Shown piece by piece: positions 8,459-18,058 of a stretch of 64,000 bases of DNA. Origin of the DNA: Pseudomonas svalbardensis (GTDB taxonomy: Bacteria > Pseudomonadota > Gammaproteobacteria > Pseudomonadales > Pseudomonadaceae); contig NZ_CP125619.1 of assembly GCF_030053115.1 (NCBI RefSeq), positions 5,506,001 to 5,570,000 of the forward strand. Reading direction: 5' to 3'. Under the pieces are notes generated by a model that did not search any database, was not told where the DNA came from, and saw nothing but the letters and a program-made list of their open reading frames with translations. Every line of letters starts with the position of its first letter. Position 1 is the first letter of the stretch. The translations under genes and the position numbers were made by a program.

Positions 8459-10354
8459 TTACTCTTCACGGGCCGTAGCCTCCGCACTGATAGGGCTGGC
8501 GTATTCGCCCTTCAACCGACCGTCCTGGTCCAGAAGCCAGGCGTCCATGATTTGACGCACCACGGGCGCTGCGACGCCGGAACCGGACTCGCCGTTCTCG
8601 ACCATCACCGACACCACGATTTGCGGGTTGTCGGCTGGTGCGAAGCCGACGAACAAGGCGTGGTCACGATGGCGTTCCTGAACCTTGGAGCGGTCGTACT
8701 TCTCGCCCTGCTTGATCGCGACGACCTGGGCCGTACCACTTTTGCCCGCGATGCGGTATTGCGAACCGATCGCCGCTTTGCGTGCCGTACCCCGGGCACC
8801 GTGCATCACCTGTTGCATGCCGTGGTTGACCTTGGTCCAGTCGGACGGGTCACGCAGGATGATGTCCGGCATCGGGTTTTCATCCTTCGGCCGCTCGCCT
8901 TCGACGGTCTTGGCCAGGTGCGGACGGTTCCAGACACCCTTGTTCGCGACCAGCGCTGTGGCCTGGGCCAGCTGCAACGGAGTGGACTGCATGTAGCCCT
9001 GCCCAATCCCAAGAATCAGTGTTTCTCCCGGGTACCAGGCCTGACGTCGGGTTGCACGCTTCCATTCCCGTGTCGGCATCAGCCCCCGTGACTCTTCGAA
9101 CATGTCCAGCGAGACCTTCTGGCCGATGCCGAACTTGCCCATGTAAGCCGACAACCGATCGATCCCCAGCTTGTGGGCCAGGTCGTAGAAGTAGGTGTCG
9201 TTGGACCGCATGATCGCCGTGTCCAGATCGACGTAGCCGTCACCGGTACGGTTCCAGTTACGGTATTTGTGATCGTAGTTGGGCAACTGGTAATAGCCGG
9301 GGTCATACACCCGACTCGATGCGGTCACAACGCCAGCATCCAGGCCGGCAATTGCCACGGCCGGCTTGATGGTCGAGCCCGGCGGGTACAGGCCGCGCAG
9401 CACGCGGTTGAACAGTGGCCGGTCGATGGAATCGCGCAGCTCGGCGTAGGCCTTGAAGCTGATGCCGGTGACGAACAGGTTCGGATCGAAACTCGGCGCA
9501 CTGACCATCGCCAGCACTTCGCCGGTTTTCGGGTCCAGCGCGACCACCGCACCACGACGACCGCCGAGTGCAGCTTCGGCCGCTTCCTGCAATTTGATGT
9601 CCAGGCTCAGGACGATGTCCTTGCCGGGAATCGGATCGGTACGCTTGAGCACGCGCAACACGCGGCCTCGAGCGTTGGTCTCGACTTCTTCGTAACCCAC
9701 CTGACCGTGCAGCTCGGGCTCGTAGAAACGCTCGATACCGGTCTTGCCGATGTGGTGGGTGCCGCTGTAATTGACCGGATCGAGCGACTTCAGCTCTTTC
9801 TCGTTGATCCGCCCCATGTAACCCACCGAGTGCGCAAAGTGCGGGCCCTGCGGATAGTGACGCACCAGCTGCGCGACCACTTCCACACCCGGCAGACGGA
9901 ACTGATTCACCGCGATGCGGGCGATCTGTTCTTCGGTCAGCTCGAACAGGATCGGCACCGGCTCGAACGGCCGGCGCCCCTGACGCATGCGCTTCTCGAA
10001 GATCACCCGGTCCTCGGGCGTCAGCTCCAGCACTTCGACAATGACGTCGAGCACTTGCTGCCAGTCGCCGGAGCGTTCGCGGGTCATGCTCAAGCTGAAG
10101 CTGGGCCGGTTATCGGCCACCACCACGCCATTGCGATCGAAGATCAACCCGCGCGTCGGCGGAATCGGCTGCACATGGACACGGTTGTTTTCCGACAGGG
10201 TCGAGTGGTACTCGTATTGAATCACCTGGAGGAAATACAGCCGCGCGATCAGCACACAGATCAGCAACACCACCGCAATTGCCCCGAACACGACGCGGCC
10301 ACGCACCAGACGGGCGTCTTTTTCGTGGTCCTTGATGCGGATCGGCTGGGGCAT
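8459..10354 (-). CDS. mrdA: penicillin-binding protein 2 (elongasome transpeptidase)
   Basis: Class B PBP (631 aa) that cross-links the lateral wall and activates RodA. One membrane anchor lies near residues 20-40 (VVFGAIAVVLLICVLIARLYF). The PBP dimerisation domain follows, then the transpeptidase domain with STIK (SxxK), SND and KSGTAQV. The frame is open 17 codons above the chosen ATG (10354); that ATG gives MPQPIRIKDHEKD, the common start of pseudomonad PBP2. rlmH ends 10 bases upstream. Confidence 0.96.
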   Translation of the reverse strand: MPQPIRIKDHEKDARLVRGRVVFGAIAVVLLICVLIARLYFLQVIQYEYHSTLSENNRVHVQPIPPTRGLIFDRNGVVVADNRPSFSLSMTRERSGDWQQVLDVIVEVLELTPEDRVIFEKRMRQGRRPFEPVPILFELTEEQIARIAVNQFRLPGVEVVAQLVRHYPQGPHFAHSVGYMGRINEKELKSLDPVNYSGTHHIGKTGIERFYEPELHGQVGYEEVETNARGRVLRVLKRTDPIPGKDIVLSLDIKLQEAAEAALGGRRGAVVALDPKTGEVLAMVSAPSFDPNLFVTGISFKAYAELRDSIDRPLFNRVLRGLYPPGSTIKPAVAIAGLDAGVVTASSRVYDPGYYQLPNYDHKYRNWNRTGDGYVDLDTAIMRSNDTYFYDLAHKLGIDRLSAYMGKFGIGQKVSLDMFEESRGLMPTREWKRATRRQAWYPGETLILGIGQGYMQSTPLQLAQATALVANKGVWNRPHLAKTVEGERPKDENPMPDIILRDPSDWTKVNHGMQQVMHGARGTARKAAIGSQYRIAGKSGTAQVVAIKQGEKYDRSKVQERHRDHALFVGFAPADNPQIVVSVMVENGESGSGVAAPVVRQIMDAWLLDQDGRLKGEYASPISAEATAREE

Positions 10355-10364
10355 GAGGGCAGAA

Positions 10365-10832
10365 CTACTTGTGGTAAGGGTGGCCGGACAAGACTGTCCA
10401 GGCACGATACAGCTGTTCGCCGATCAGGATTCGCACCAGCGGGTGCGGCAACGTCAACGGCGAGAGCGACCAGCGCTGATCGGCCCGGGCACAGACTTCC
10501 GGCGCCAGCCCTTCGGGGCCGCCGACCATGAAATTCACCGTGCGCGAGTCCAGCCGCCAGCGATCGAGCTCGACCGCCAGTTGCTCAGTGCTCCAGGGCT
10601 TGCCGTGGACTTCGAGGGTCACAACGCGCTCGTTCGGCCCGACCTTGGCCAGCATGGCTTCGCCTTCCTGACGGATGAAGCGCGCCACGTCGGCGTTCTT
10701 GCCACGGGTGTTGAGCGGTATTTCCACCAGTTCCAGCGCCAGCTCGGACGGAAGACGCTTGGCATATTCATGCCAGCCTTCTTCCACCCACTTGGGCATG
10801 CGTGAACCGACGGCGATCAGTCGCAGTCGCAC
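10365..10832 (-). CDS. rlmH: 23S rRNA (pseudouridine1915-N3)-methyltransferase
   Basis: SPOUT-fold methyltransferase (155 aa) that methylates pseudouridine 1915 in helix 69 of 23S rRNA on assembled 70S ribosomes. The trefoil-knot SAM pocket is seen in [14 protein letters not shown], followed by [25 protein letters not shown], the near-invariant C-terminal signature. Length matches the family exactly. It lies nine bases after rsfS, the usual neighbour. Confidence 0.97.
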   Translation of the reverse strand: MRLRLIAVGSRMPKWVEEGWHEYAKRLPSELALELVEIPLNTRGKNADVARFIRQEGEAMLAKVGPNERVVTLEVHGKPWSTEQLAVELDRWRLDSRTVNFMVGGPEGLAPEVCARADQRWSLSPLTLPHPLVRILIGEQLYRAWTVLSGHPYHK

Positions 10833-10841
10833 AGCGATCCC

Positions 10842-11336
10842 TTATTGCTGGTCTTTGTTGAGCTTGACGAAGTGCTCATGGGTGTTTTCCGGGCTGTGGT
10901 GAGCCGCGTTCAGAGCACGGCTCTGTTCTGCACCGGACCACAGACGCTCCAGGTCGTAAAATTGACGAGCCGAAGCAGTCATCATGTGCACGATGACATC
11001 ATCCATATCCAGCAGGACCCAGTCGCTGTCGCCCTTGCCTTCTTCACCCAGCGGCTTGACGCCCAAGGCTTTGACCGCCTCGCGGACCTTATCCAGCATC
11101 GCGCCGATCTGGCGGTTGGACGTACCGGTAGCGATGATCATGAAGTCAGTGATGCTCTGCTTTTCACGAACGTCGATTACCTGAATGTCCTGGCCCTTGA
11201 CATCTTCCAGGGCCGCTACGGCAACCTTGACCAGCTCTTCGCCGCGCAGCTCAGGGCCGGTTGGAACTTCTACTGGCAGCGGGGCGCTCTTGAACGTGCC
11301 TTTGCGCTTTACTTTAGTTACGTCTTTGTTCGTCAT
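10842..11336 (-). CDS. rsfS: ribosomal silencing factor RsfS
   Basis: RsfS/Iojap protein (164 aa) that binds L14 on the 50S subunit and blocks subunit joining when nutrients are short. The core runs from ELVKVAVAALEDVKGQDIQV through the signature ITDFMIIATGTSNRQ to DWVLLDMDDVIVHMM and FYDLERLW. The basic 30-residue N-terminal extension (KVKRKGTFKSAP) is found in pseudomonads. The frame stays open to 11555, but the ATG at 11336 is the last good start before the conserved part. It sits between nadD and rlmH. Confidence 0.93.
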   Translation of the reverse strand: MTNKDVTKVKRKGTFKSAPLPVEVPTGPELRGEELVKVAVAALEDVKGQDIQVIDVREKQSITDFMIIATGTSNRQIGAMLDKVREAVKALGVKPLGEEGKGDSDWVLLDMDDVIVHMMTASARQFYDLERLWSGAEQSRALNAAHHSPENTHEHFVKLNKDQQ

Positions 11337-11409
11337 ATAAAACTCGTTTTTGCTCGTATGTTCGGGCGCTTCGGTACACGCGTTCACGTGTTTTGAAGCG
11401 CGCCCTTTT

Positions 11410-12135
11410 TCAGTTCGACGCACGGTAGAGACCGTGCGCATCGATGTAGGCCAGGACCGCGTCGGGCACCAGGAAACGTACCGACTTACCGCTGGCCAGC
11501 AGTTGACGGATCTGGGTGGCGGATACCGCGAGCGGTGTCTGCCAGACGAATGCAATCTGTCCGCTCGGCCCTTTGAGGGCCAGCGGGTCGCTCACCGAGC
11601 GTGCCGCCAACAGATTGCGCAAGGCATCCGGCGGTTCGCTGTCGGCATCCGGGCGTTGCAGCACCAGGATGTGGCAATGCTGGAGCAACTCTTCCCAGCG
11701 GTGCCAAGTGGGCAGGCCGCAAAATGCGTCCCAGCCCAAAAGTAGAAAAATCTGGTCTTCGGCGGCCAGTTCGGCGCGCATCAGTTCCAGGGTGTCGATA
11801 GTGTAGGACGGTTTGTCCCGCTGCAATTCGCGGGCGTCCACCACCAACGGCGCCACACCGGCCACCGCGCACTCGACCATCGCCAGACGGTCTTTCGCCG
11901 ACACCTGCGGCGTACCGCGATGAGGCGGTCTGGCACTGGGTGTCAGACGCAGCTCATCGAGCGCCAGCGATTCGGCGACTTCCAGCGCACTGCGCAAATG
12001 GCCGATGTGCACTGGGTCGAAGGTTCCGCCCAGCATGCCAATGCGTCGAGGCGCAGGCTCGCTGGCGGTTACCGGGGCTGACAGGTCGAGGTCGCCCAAG
12101 TCAGTCCGACGCCTGGCCGCGCAACTGGCCATCAC
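11410..12135 (-). CDS. nadD: nicotinate-nucleotide adenylyltransferase
   Basis: Adenylyltransferase of NAD synthesis that makes deamido-NAD from NaMN and ATP. The nucleotide-binding motif [12 protein letters not shown] and the C-terminal ISxTxxR-type motif (SATQIRQLL) are present, with LLGWDAF in between. The catalytic core begins near residue 33; the first 30 residues look unconserved and overlap the end of proA, so the true start may be an alternative codon downstream of 12135. With proA, rsfS and rlmH it forms one minus-strand run. Confidence 0.92.
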   Translation of the reverse strand: MMASCAARRRTDLGDLDLSAPVTASEPAPRRIGMLGGTFDPVHIGHLRSALEVAESLALDELRLTPSARPPHRGTPQVSAKDRLAMVECAVAGVAPLVVDARELQRDKPSYTIDTLELMRAELAAEDQIFLLLGWDAFCGLPTWHRWEELLQHCHILVLQRPDADSEPPDALRNLLAARSVSDPLALKGPSGQIAFVWQTPLAVSATQIRQLLASGKSVRFLVPDAVLAYIDAHGLYRASN

Positions 12136-13372
12136 CGACCACGATGTACTTCTCGCAGGTCAGACCTTCAAGACCCACCGGGCCGCGGGCGTGCAGCTTA
12201 TCAGTAGAAATGCCAATCTCGGCACCCAATCCGTATTCGAATCCATCGGCGAAGCACGTCGGGGTGTTGATCATTACCGACGACGAATCGACTTCCGCGA
12301 CGAAACGTCGGGTGTCAGCAAGGTTTTCGCTGACGATCGAATCGGTGTGATGGGAGCCGTACTTGTTAATGTGTTCGATGGCCTGGTCCAGTCCGTCGAC
12401 CACACGGATCGAGAGAATGGGCGCCAGGTACTCGGTGTTCCAGTCTTCTTCAGTGGCCGCCACCGCATCGATGATCGTCCGGGTGCGTTCGCAGCCGCGC
12501 AGTTCGACGCCTTTTTCGCGGAACTGTGCAGCCATCGACGGCAGGAAATCCTTGGCGACTGCCTGGTCGACCAGCAGGGTTTCCATGGCGCCGCAAATAC
12601 CATAGCGGTAAGTCTTGGCATTGAACGCGATGCGCTGGGCTTTCGGCAGGTCGGCGTGAGCACTGACGTAAACGTGACAGATGCCGTCCAGATGCTTGAT
12701 AACCGGCACGCGGGCGTCACGACTCACGCGCTCGATCAGGCCACGGCCGCCACGGGGCACGATAACGTCGACGTATTCAGGCATGGTGATCAGTGCGCCA
12801 ACGGCGGCACGGTCAGTGGTTTCGACCACTTGCACCACGGCGGCAGGCAAATCGGCTTCAGCCAGACCGCGCTGGATGCAGGCGGCAATGGCACGATTGG
12901 AATGAATCGCCTCGGAGCCGCCACGCAGGATGGTCGCGTTGCCGGACTTCAGGCACAGGCTGGCGGCATCGATGGTCACGTTCGGCCGGGATTCGTAGAT
13001 GATCCCGATCACGCCCAACGGCACGCGCATCTTGCCGACCTGAATGCCCGACGGCCGAAAGCTCATGTCGCGGATCGCGCCGACCGGATCCGGTAGAGCC
13101 GCCACCTGACGCAAACCGACGATCATGCCGTCGATGCGTTCCGGGGTCAGCGCCAGACGCTCAAGCAATGCAGGCTCAAGACCATTGGCGCGGCCAGCGG
13201 CCAAATCCAGTTCATTGGCAGCCGTCAGCTCGGCGCGTGCGGCGTCCAACGCATTGGCAGCAGCCTGCAAGGCGCGGTTTTTCTGCGCGGTGCTGGCACG
13301 GCCGATGACGCGAGAAGCTTCGCGGGCAGCGCGACCCAATCGGGTCATGTAGTCAAGAACGGACTCAGTCAT
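12101..13372 (-). CDS. proA: gamma-glutamyl phosphate reductase
   Basis: Second enzyme of proline synthesis (423 aa), an NADPH-dependent reductase of the aldehyde dehydrogenase superfamily that forms glutamate-5-semialdehyde. The catalytic Cys is in [29 protein letters not shown] and [12 protein letters not shown] are family blocks. The ATG at 13372 has no competing upstream start. The 3' end overlaps nadD by about 35 bp if nadD starts at 12135. proB is not nearby, which is normal for pseudomonads. Confidence 0.97.
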   Translation of the reverse strand: MTESVLDYMTRLGRAAREASRVIGRASTAQKNRALQAAANALDAARAELTAANELDLAAGRANGLEPALLERLALTPERIDGMIVGLRQVAALPDPVGAIRDMSFRPSGIQVGKMRVPLGVIGIIYESRPNVTIDAASLCLKSGNATILRGGSEAIHSNRAIAACIQRGLAEADLPAAVVQVVETTDRAAVGALITMPEYVDVIVPRGGRGLIERVSRDARVPVIKHLDGICHVYVSAHADLPKAQRIAFNAKTYRYGICGAMETLLVDQAVAKDFLPSMAAQFREKGVELRGCERTRTIIDAVAATEEDWNTEYLAPILSIRVVDGLDQAIEHINKYGSHHTDSIVSENLADTRRFVAEVDSSSVMINTPTCFADGFEYGLGAEIGISTDKLHARGPVGLEGLTCEKYIVVGDGQLRGQASD

Positions 13373-13561
13373 GGTCTGGAGTGGTCTTTGCTAAGGTCTT
13401 GGTAAAGAGTAAAGCGGCAGATTATAGCTGTCGCGTCCCTCGACTAACAGCGGTGACGGGCGGATGGTCGAAATGGAGGGCAATTTGCCGACGTTCAGCC
13501 GTGATTAAGCTGCAAATTGTTATCATCACGACTCAATCAGCCCTGATAAACGCCGTTCTTC

Positions 13562-14257
13562 ATGACCAACCTGACTGTTCCCACGTCCGCAATGAGCCCG
13601 CCCGAGGGGCTCGGGGATGCATTTTTCGACAGAGATGCTCAAACGCTGGCCCGGGATTTACTCGGCAAAGTCATTCGTCACCGGGTCGGCGACCTGTGGC
13701 TCAGCGCCCGTATTATCGAGACCGAAGCCTATTACTTCGAAGAAAAAGGCAGCCACGCCTCCCTCGGCTACACAGAAAAACGTAAGGCTTTGTTTCTGGA
13801 TGGCGGCCACATCTATATGTATTACGCCCGGGGCGGCGATTCCCTGAACTTCAGCGCCCAAGGCCCGGGCAATGCAGTGCTGATCAAATCCGCCTATCCG
13901 TGGGTCGATGACTTGAGCGGGCCGGCGAGCCTGGCGCAAATGCTGTTGAACAATCCCGACGCCCAAGGTCGCCCTCGCCCCTCGCAAAAGCTTTGCGCCG
14001 GACAGACTTTGCTCTGCAAAGCGTTGGGCCTGAAGGTGCCGGTCTGGGACGCCAAGCGCTTCGACCATGAAGTGCTGCTGGTGGAAGATGTCGGCCCGGC
14101 GCCCGTTCACATCATACAAACCACGCGCCTGGGCATTCCCCACGGCCGCGACGAGCATTTGATGTACCGCTTCGTCGATGCGGCTTACGCGCCGTATTGC
14201 ACGCGCAACCCGCTGCGACGGGGGCAGGTCGAAGGTCGCGATTATTTTTTGCTGTGA
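13562..14257 (+). CDS. 3-methyladenine DNA glycosylase (AAG/MPG family)
   Basis: A 231-aa base-excision repair enzyme of the AAG fold that removes alkylated purines. The core starts at DAQTLARDLLGKVIRHRVGD; the catalytic water-activating Glu is in ARIIETEAYYF, followed by HASLG, the conserved MYYARGGDSLNFSAQGPGNAVLIKSAYP block and LCAGQTLLCKALGLK. The two possible starts are 13562 and the ATG at 13592; neither has a strong Shine-Dalgarno, so the first ten residues are uncertain. It is transcribed divergently from proA across a 189-bp gap. Confidence 0.93.
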   Translation: MTNLTVPTSAMSPPEGLGDAFFDRDAQTLARDLLGKVIRHRVGDLWLSARIIETEAYYFEEKGSHASLGYTEKRKALFLDGGHIYMYYARGGDSLNFSAQGPGNAVLIKSAYPWVDDLSGPASLAQMLLNNPDAQGRPRPSQKLCAGQTLLCKALGLKVPVWDAKRFDHEVLLVEDVGPAPVHIIQTTRLGIPHGRDEHLMYRFVDAAYAPYCTRNPLRRGQVEGRDYFLL

Positions 14258-14301
14258 ATACAACTCCTGCGGGGGTCAATTAATAAGAGGGAGTTGTTTT
14301 T

Positions 14302-15618
14302 ATGGGCCCATGGCTCGATAGCGTGACCGGTTGGTTGACGGTCAACCCGCAATGGCTGGCCGCGGCGGTGTTCATAGTGGCCTGTGTGGAATGCCTGGCG
14401 ATTGCCGGGCTGATCGTGCCCGGCACAGTGTTGCTGTTTGCCGTGGCGGTACTGGCCGGCAGCGGTGCGCTGTCGCTGGGCGAAACGCTGTTGCTGGGGT
14501 TCCTCGGCGGTGTGCTGGGCGACATCATTTCGTACTTCCTCGGGCGACATTTCCATCAGAACATCCGGCGCCTGCCAGGATTGCGCCATCATCCGGAATG
14601 GATCGCCGGGGCCGAGGCATATTTCCAGCGCTACGGTATCGCCAGCCTGCTGGTCGGGCGCTTCATCGGCCCGCTGCGGCCGATGTTGCCGATGGTCGCG
14701 GGGATGTTCGACATGCCCTTCCCGCGCTTCGCTGCCGTCAGCCTGCTGGCCGCCGCTGGTTGGACCGTTGCCTATCTGCTGCCCGGCTGGGCCACGGGGG
14801 CGGCGATTCGCTTGCCGCTGCCGGAGGGATTCTGGCCTGAGGCCGGAATCGTCGCCGGCAGCATCGCCCTCATGCTGGGCTTGAGCATCACCAGCAGCAT
14901 GCGCCGTCATCGCAAAGCGACGATGCTGATTACCGGAATGAGCTTTCTGATTCTGGCGGGACTGTTTATCGGCTATCCGCACCTGACAGCCCTCGATCAG
15001 GGTGTGATGACTCTGGTGCAGGAGCACCGCAGCCCGATGCTCGATGAAGTGGCGGTGACGTTCACGTTGATCGGCGAGTTTCGCAACATGCTGTTGTTCA
15101 GCGCCCTGTTAACGGGTTTGCTGTTGCTCACCCGGCAATGGCGCCAGGCGATTTTCGCCGGTAGCACCCTGCTGTGCACCGCGCTGGGCAACACCGTGAC
15201 CAAACACTTTTTCGCCCGCGTACGCCCGGAAGTGTTGAGCGACCCTCTGACCAGCTACAGCATGCCCAGCGGCCACGCCTCGGGCTCTTTTGCGCTGTTT
15301 CTGACGCTGGCCGTGCTGGCTGGTCGCGGGCAACCACCGCGCATGCGTCTGACCTGGCTGCTATTGGGTTGCTTGCCCGCGCTGGCGATTGCCCTGTCCC
15401 GGGTGTACCTGGGCGCGCACTGGCCAACGGATGTGCTGGCCGGCGCGATGCTGGCAGCGTGCGTGTGTGCGGCGAGTTTGTGGCTGAATCAGCGCCCGGC
15501 ACCGCTCAACGCCATGCCACCGAAGGTCTGGTGGCTGGTGTTGCCGGCGATGGTAGCGCTGTTCGGGTTCTTTGCGTTGCGGCACTTACCGCATGCGATG
15601 TTGCGGTATGCCTACTGA
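14302..15618 (+). CDS. DedA domain fused to PAP2 phosphatase
   Basis: Inner-membrane protein of 438 aa joining two lipid-handling domains. Residues 1-200 are a DedA/SNARE-associated domain (ECLAIAGLIVPGTVLLFAVAVLAG; FQRYGIASLLVGRFIGPLRPMLPMVAGMFDM), a family implicated in undecaprenyl-phosphate or phospholipid flipping. Residues 210-400 are a PAP2 acid phosphatase with all three motifs: KHFFARVRP (KX6RP), PSGH and SRVYLGAHWPTD (SRX5HX3D). The pairing suggests that one protein dephosphorylates a lipid pyrophosphate and moves the product. Shine-Dalgarno GAGGGAG precedes the ATG. The stop abuts the stop of the convergent next gene. Confidence 0.9.
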   Translation: MGPWLDSVTGWLTVNPQWLAAAVFIVACVECLAIAGLIVPGTVLLFAVAVLAGSGALSLGETLLLGFLGGVLGDIISYFLGRHFHQNIRRLPGLRHHPEWIAGAEAYFQRYGIASLLVGRFIGPLRPMLPMVAGMFDMPFPRFAAVSLLAAAGWTVAYLLPGWATGAAIRLPLPEGFWPEAGIVAGSIALMLGLSITSSMRRHRKATMLITGMSFLILAGLFIGYPHLTALDQGVMTLVQEHRSPMLDEVAVTFTLIGEFRNMLLFSALLTGLLLLTRQWRQAIFAGSTLLCTALGNTVTKHFFARVRPEVLSDPLTSYSMPSGHASGSFALFLTLAVLAGRGQPPRMRLTWLLLGCLPALAIALSRVYLGAHWPTDVLAGAMLAACVCAASLWLNQRPAPLNAMPPKVWWLVLPAMVALFGFFALRHLPHAMLRYAY

Positions 15619-16209
15619 TCAGGCAAACAACTCACCCTGCAACTCATCCAGCAGCGCCTGAATCGCATCCAGTCGCTGCTGCGGATCATCGAGTTGCAGC
15701 AGGTCGATCTTGTCCACTTCGGCAAACGGCAACAGATACGCCAACTGATTGGCCAACGACTGCTGCCCGGTTGCTTCGGTGCCCATGTTCAATGCTTCGA
15801 CCATTGGGTGTTCGGCCAAGGCTTTGAGCAGTGCAACCAAGTCAGCGTCCTCGTCCTGGAGCGGTTGCTCAGGTTCGTCCTCTAGCCACTCGACCTCGGC
15901 GACGGTCAGCTGATCGCGCTGAACCTCGGTGCGCAACACGTGGAAACGCCGTCCGCCCTGCACCCGAATGCCCAGCAAGCCATTGTCCTGCTGTTTGAAA
16001 TCAGTGATCAGCGCCTCGCATCCGACCAGTGCGTAGCCCGCCGGGGCGATGCCGACCTCTTCGCCGTCGAGGATGCACACCACGCCGAAGCCGCCGCCCT
16101 GTTTCATGCAGCGACTGATCATGTCCAGGTAGCGCGCCTCGAAGATCTGCAAATCGAGGATGCAGCCAGGAAACAACACCGTGTTCAGCGGAAAAAGCGG
16201 CAAGCTCAT
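15619..16209 (-). CDS. Lon N-terminal (substrate-binding) domain protein
   Basis: A 196-aa cytoplasmic protein consisting only of the Lon N-terminal domain (PF02190): LPLFPLNTVLFPGCILDLQIFEARYLDMI at the start and a VGIAPAGYALVGCEALI strand region. There is no ATPase or Ser-Lys protease part, so it may bind protein substrates or degrons without cleaving them; the function is not known. I prefer the ATG at 16209, with AAGGAA seven bases upstream, to the ATG six bases earlier. It is convergent with the DedA-PAP2 gene, and the stops touch. Confidence 0.88.
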   Translation of the reverse strand: MSLPLFPLNTVLFPGCILDLQIFEARYLDMISRCMKQGGGFGVVCILDGEEVGIAPAGYALVGCEALITDFKQQDNGLLGIRVQGGRRFHVLRTEVQRDQLTVAEVEWLEDEPEQPLQDEDADLVALLKALAEHPMVEALNMGTEATGQQSLANQLAYLLPFAEVDKIDLLQLDDPQQRLDAIQALLDELQGELFA

Positions 16210-16219
16210 AGACATTTCC

Positions 16220-16936
16220 TTACACCACCATCGACACCGCCAACGGCAGGAAAACTGCCGTGGCCACGCCCATCAGACTCATCGCCAGCGCCGCGAAGGC
16301 GCCGCATTCTTCACTTTCCTGCATTGCCACCGCAGTGCCTACCGCGTGCGCCGTCATGCCCAGTGCCATACCGCGCGCCTCAGGACTGTGCACACCCAGC
16401 CTGGTCAAAAGACTCGGCCCGAAGATCGCCCCGATCACCCCGGTAATCAACACGAACACTGCCGCCAGCGCCGCGACGCCACCGATCTGCTCTGCCACCA
16501 GCATGGCAATCGGCGACGTCACCGACTTCGGCGCCATGGTCATCAGGATCATATGTTCGGCACCAAACGACCAGCCCAGCAATACGCCCATGCCGGTGGC
16601 GACGACGCCACCTATCACCAGCGTAGTAAATATCGGCCAGAACAACTGCCGAATGCGTCGCAGATTGAGGTACAGCGGCACAGCCAGCGCAACGGTCGCA
16701 GGCCCGAGCAGGATGCTGAGGATCTCGGTGCTCTTGCGGTACTCGGCATAGGTCAGGCCGCAACCCACCAATACGCCGATCACCAGCAGCATCGAGACCA
16801 GCACCGGTTGCAGAAAGATCCAGCGGGTTTTCTCGTACGCCGCCAGCACCAGCTGATAAGCACCCAGCGTAATGCCGATGCCGAACAACGGATGATGAAT
16901 CACCGACGCCCAGGCGCCGTGCCAGTCGAAGATCAT
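16220..16936 (-). CDS. LrgB/CidB-family membrane protein
   Basis: Polytopic membrane protein (238 aa) of the LrgB family, with the signatures KSVTSPIAMLVAEQIGGVAALAAVFV and HAVGTAVAMQESEECGAFAALAMSLMG. LrgB partners the holin-like LrgA and is linked to autolysis control, or in other bacteria to glycolate/pyruvate transport. The ATG overlaps the lrgA stop as ATGA, so the two are translated together. No LysR-type CidR regulator lies next to it. Confidence 0.92.
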   Translation of the reverse strand: MIFDWHGAWASVIHHPLFGIGITLGAYQLVLAAYEKTRWIFLQPVLVSMLLVIGVLVGCGLTYAEYRKSTEILSILLGPATVALAVPLYLNLRRIRQLFWPIFTTLVIGGVVATGMGVLLGWSFGAEHMILMTMAPKSVTSPIAMLVAEQIGGVAALAAVFVLITGVIGAIFGPSLLTRLGVHSPEARGMALGMTAHAVGTAVAMQESEECGAFAALAMSLMGVATAVFLPLAVSMVV

Positions 16937-17295
16937 TGGCCGTCCTCACGATGAGCGTGACGCTTGACCATGCGCTGCATCAGCACGCCAGCGAAGGCCA
17001 GGGACAGCAACAGGGACAACACCAGCGCACCGACGATGGCCCAGAAATCTGCGGCAATGTCTTTAGCGTAAACCATCACACCTACGGCTGGCGGCACCAG
17101 CAGCAACGGCAGGTAACGCAGCAGACTGCTGGCCGCGAGGTTCAGCGGTTCGCCGACCTGGCCACGGCTGATCAGGAATACCAACAGCAACAGCAGGCCG
17201 ACAATCGGCCCCGGCAGCACCGGTAAAAACAAGTGGTTGATGGCTGTGCCCAGCAATTGGAACAGCACCAGCCAGGTCAGGCCACGTAACAACAT
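16933..17295 (-). CDS. LrgA/CidA-family holin-like protein
   Basis: A 120-aa membrane protein with four hydrophobic segments, beginning LTWLVLFQLLGTAINHLFLPVLPGPIVGLLLL, typical of the LrgA/CidA family, which is thought to form holin-like oligomers controlling murein hydrolase activity. GGGAGATGACGG precedes the ATG. It is the first gene of the two-gene operon and is transcribed divergently from the MaoC gene. Confidence 0.92.
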   Translation of the reverse strand: MLLRGLTWLVLFQLLGTAINHLFLPVLPGPIVGLLLLLVFLISRGQVGEPLNLAASSLLRYLPLLLVPPAVGVMVYAKDIAADFWAIVGALVLSLLLSLAFAGVLMQRMVKRHAHREDGQ

Positions 17296-17490
17296 CCGTC
17301 ATCTCCCGCCAATATCATCCCGCACAAGCGGGCCGAGCATTATAAGCACGCCAACGCTATAGACCGGCATTCGCCAAAATCATGTTCAGTTGACCGGAGC
17401 CATTTGCCATGTTGATCTAAAGTGGTAATCCGGGAGGTCAAATCCCCCCACCTCAAAACTATAAAACCGATGAACCCAAGGAGAGTCTCA

Positions 17491-17946
17491 ATGCCCTATG
17501 TTCCAGTTGCAGAGCTCAAAGATTATGTCGGCAAGGAACTCGGACGTTCCGAATGGCTCACCATCGATCAGGAGCGCATCAACCTGTTCGCCGAAGCCAC
17601 AGGGGACTATCAGTTCATCCACGTCGACCCGGTCAAAGCCGCGCAAACGCCATTTGGCAGCACCATTGCACACGGTTTCCTGTCGCTGTCGCTGATCCCC
17701 AAACTGATGGAAGACATCCTGATCCTCCCTGAAGGGGCGAAGATGGTGGTCAACTACGGTCTGGATACCGTGCGTTTCATCCAGCCAGTGAAGGTCAATT
17801 CCCGGGTACGACTCAAGGTCGACATGAACGAAGTCATCGAGAAGAAACCCGGCCAATGGCTGCTCAAGGCCACCGCCACGCTTGAGATTGAAGGCTCGGA
17901 CAAACCGGCCTACATCGCCGAGCCACTGTCTCTCTGCTTCGTGTAA
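17491..17946 (+). CDS. MaoC-family (R)-hydratase-like protein
   Basis: Hot-dog-fold protein of 151 aa related to (R)-specific enoyl-CoA hydratases (PhaJ/NodN). The hydratase-2 signature is present: DYQFIHVDPVKAAQTPFGSTIAHGFLSLSLIP, with the catalytic Asp/His pair (D...H) in FIHVD. Substrate unknown; likely an enoyl-CoA of fatty-acid or PHA metabolism. The frame is open upstream, but AAGGAG eight bases before the ATG at 17491 fixes the start. Confidence 0.92.
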   Translation: MPYVPVAELKDYVGKELGRSEWLTIDQERINLFAEATGDYQFIHVDPVKAAQTPFGSTIAHGFLSLSLIPKLMEDILILPEGAKMVVNYGLDTVRFIQPVKVNSRVRLKVDMNEVIEKKPGQWLLKATATLEIEGSDKPAYIAEPLSLCFV

Positions 17947-18058
17947 CCCATCCCGGATGCGAAGCAGCTCACGCTGTTTCGCGCCCTCTCCTGTTTCCTG
18001 GCTATATAAGGTCAAACAGCTGCGGCATACTCGGTCGCCTAATTGCCCGGATCCCGCT

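Noticed and set aside
9173..10531. 452-codon plus-strand open frame opposite mrdA
   Set aside because: Antisense shadow of a well-supported PBP2 gene; its translation is rich in Arg, His and Gln as expected of such shadows.
11364..11410. Hairpin with T run between rsfS and nadD on the plus strand
   Set aside because: The stem has a two-base mismatch and the T run points against the direction of both genes, so it is not a terminator for them.
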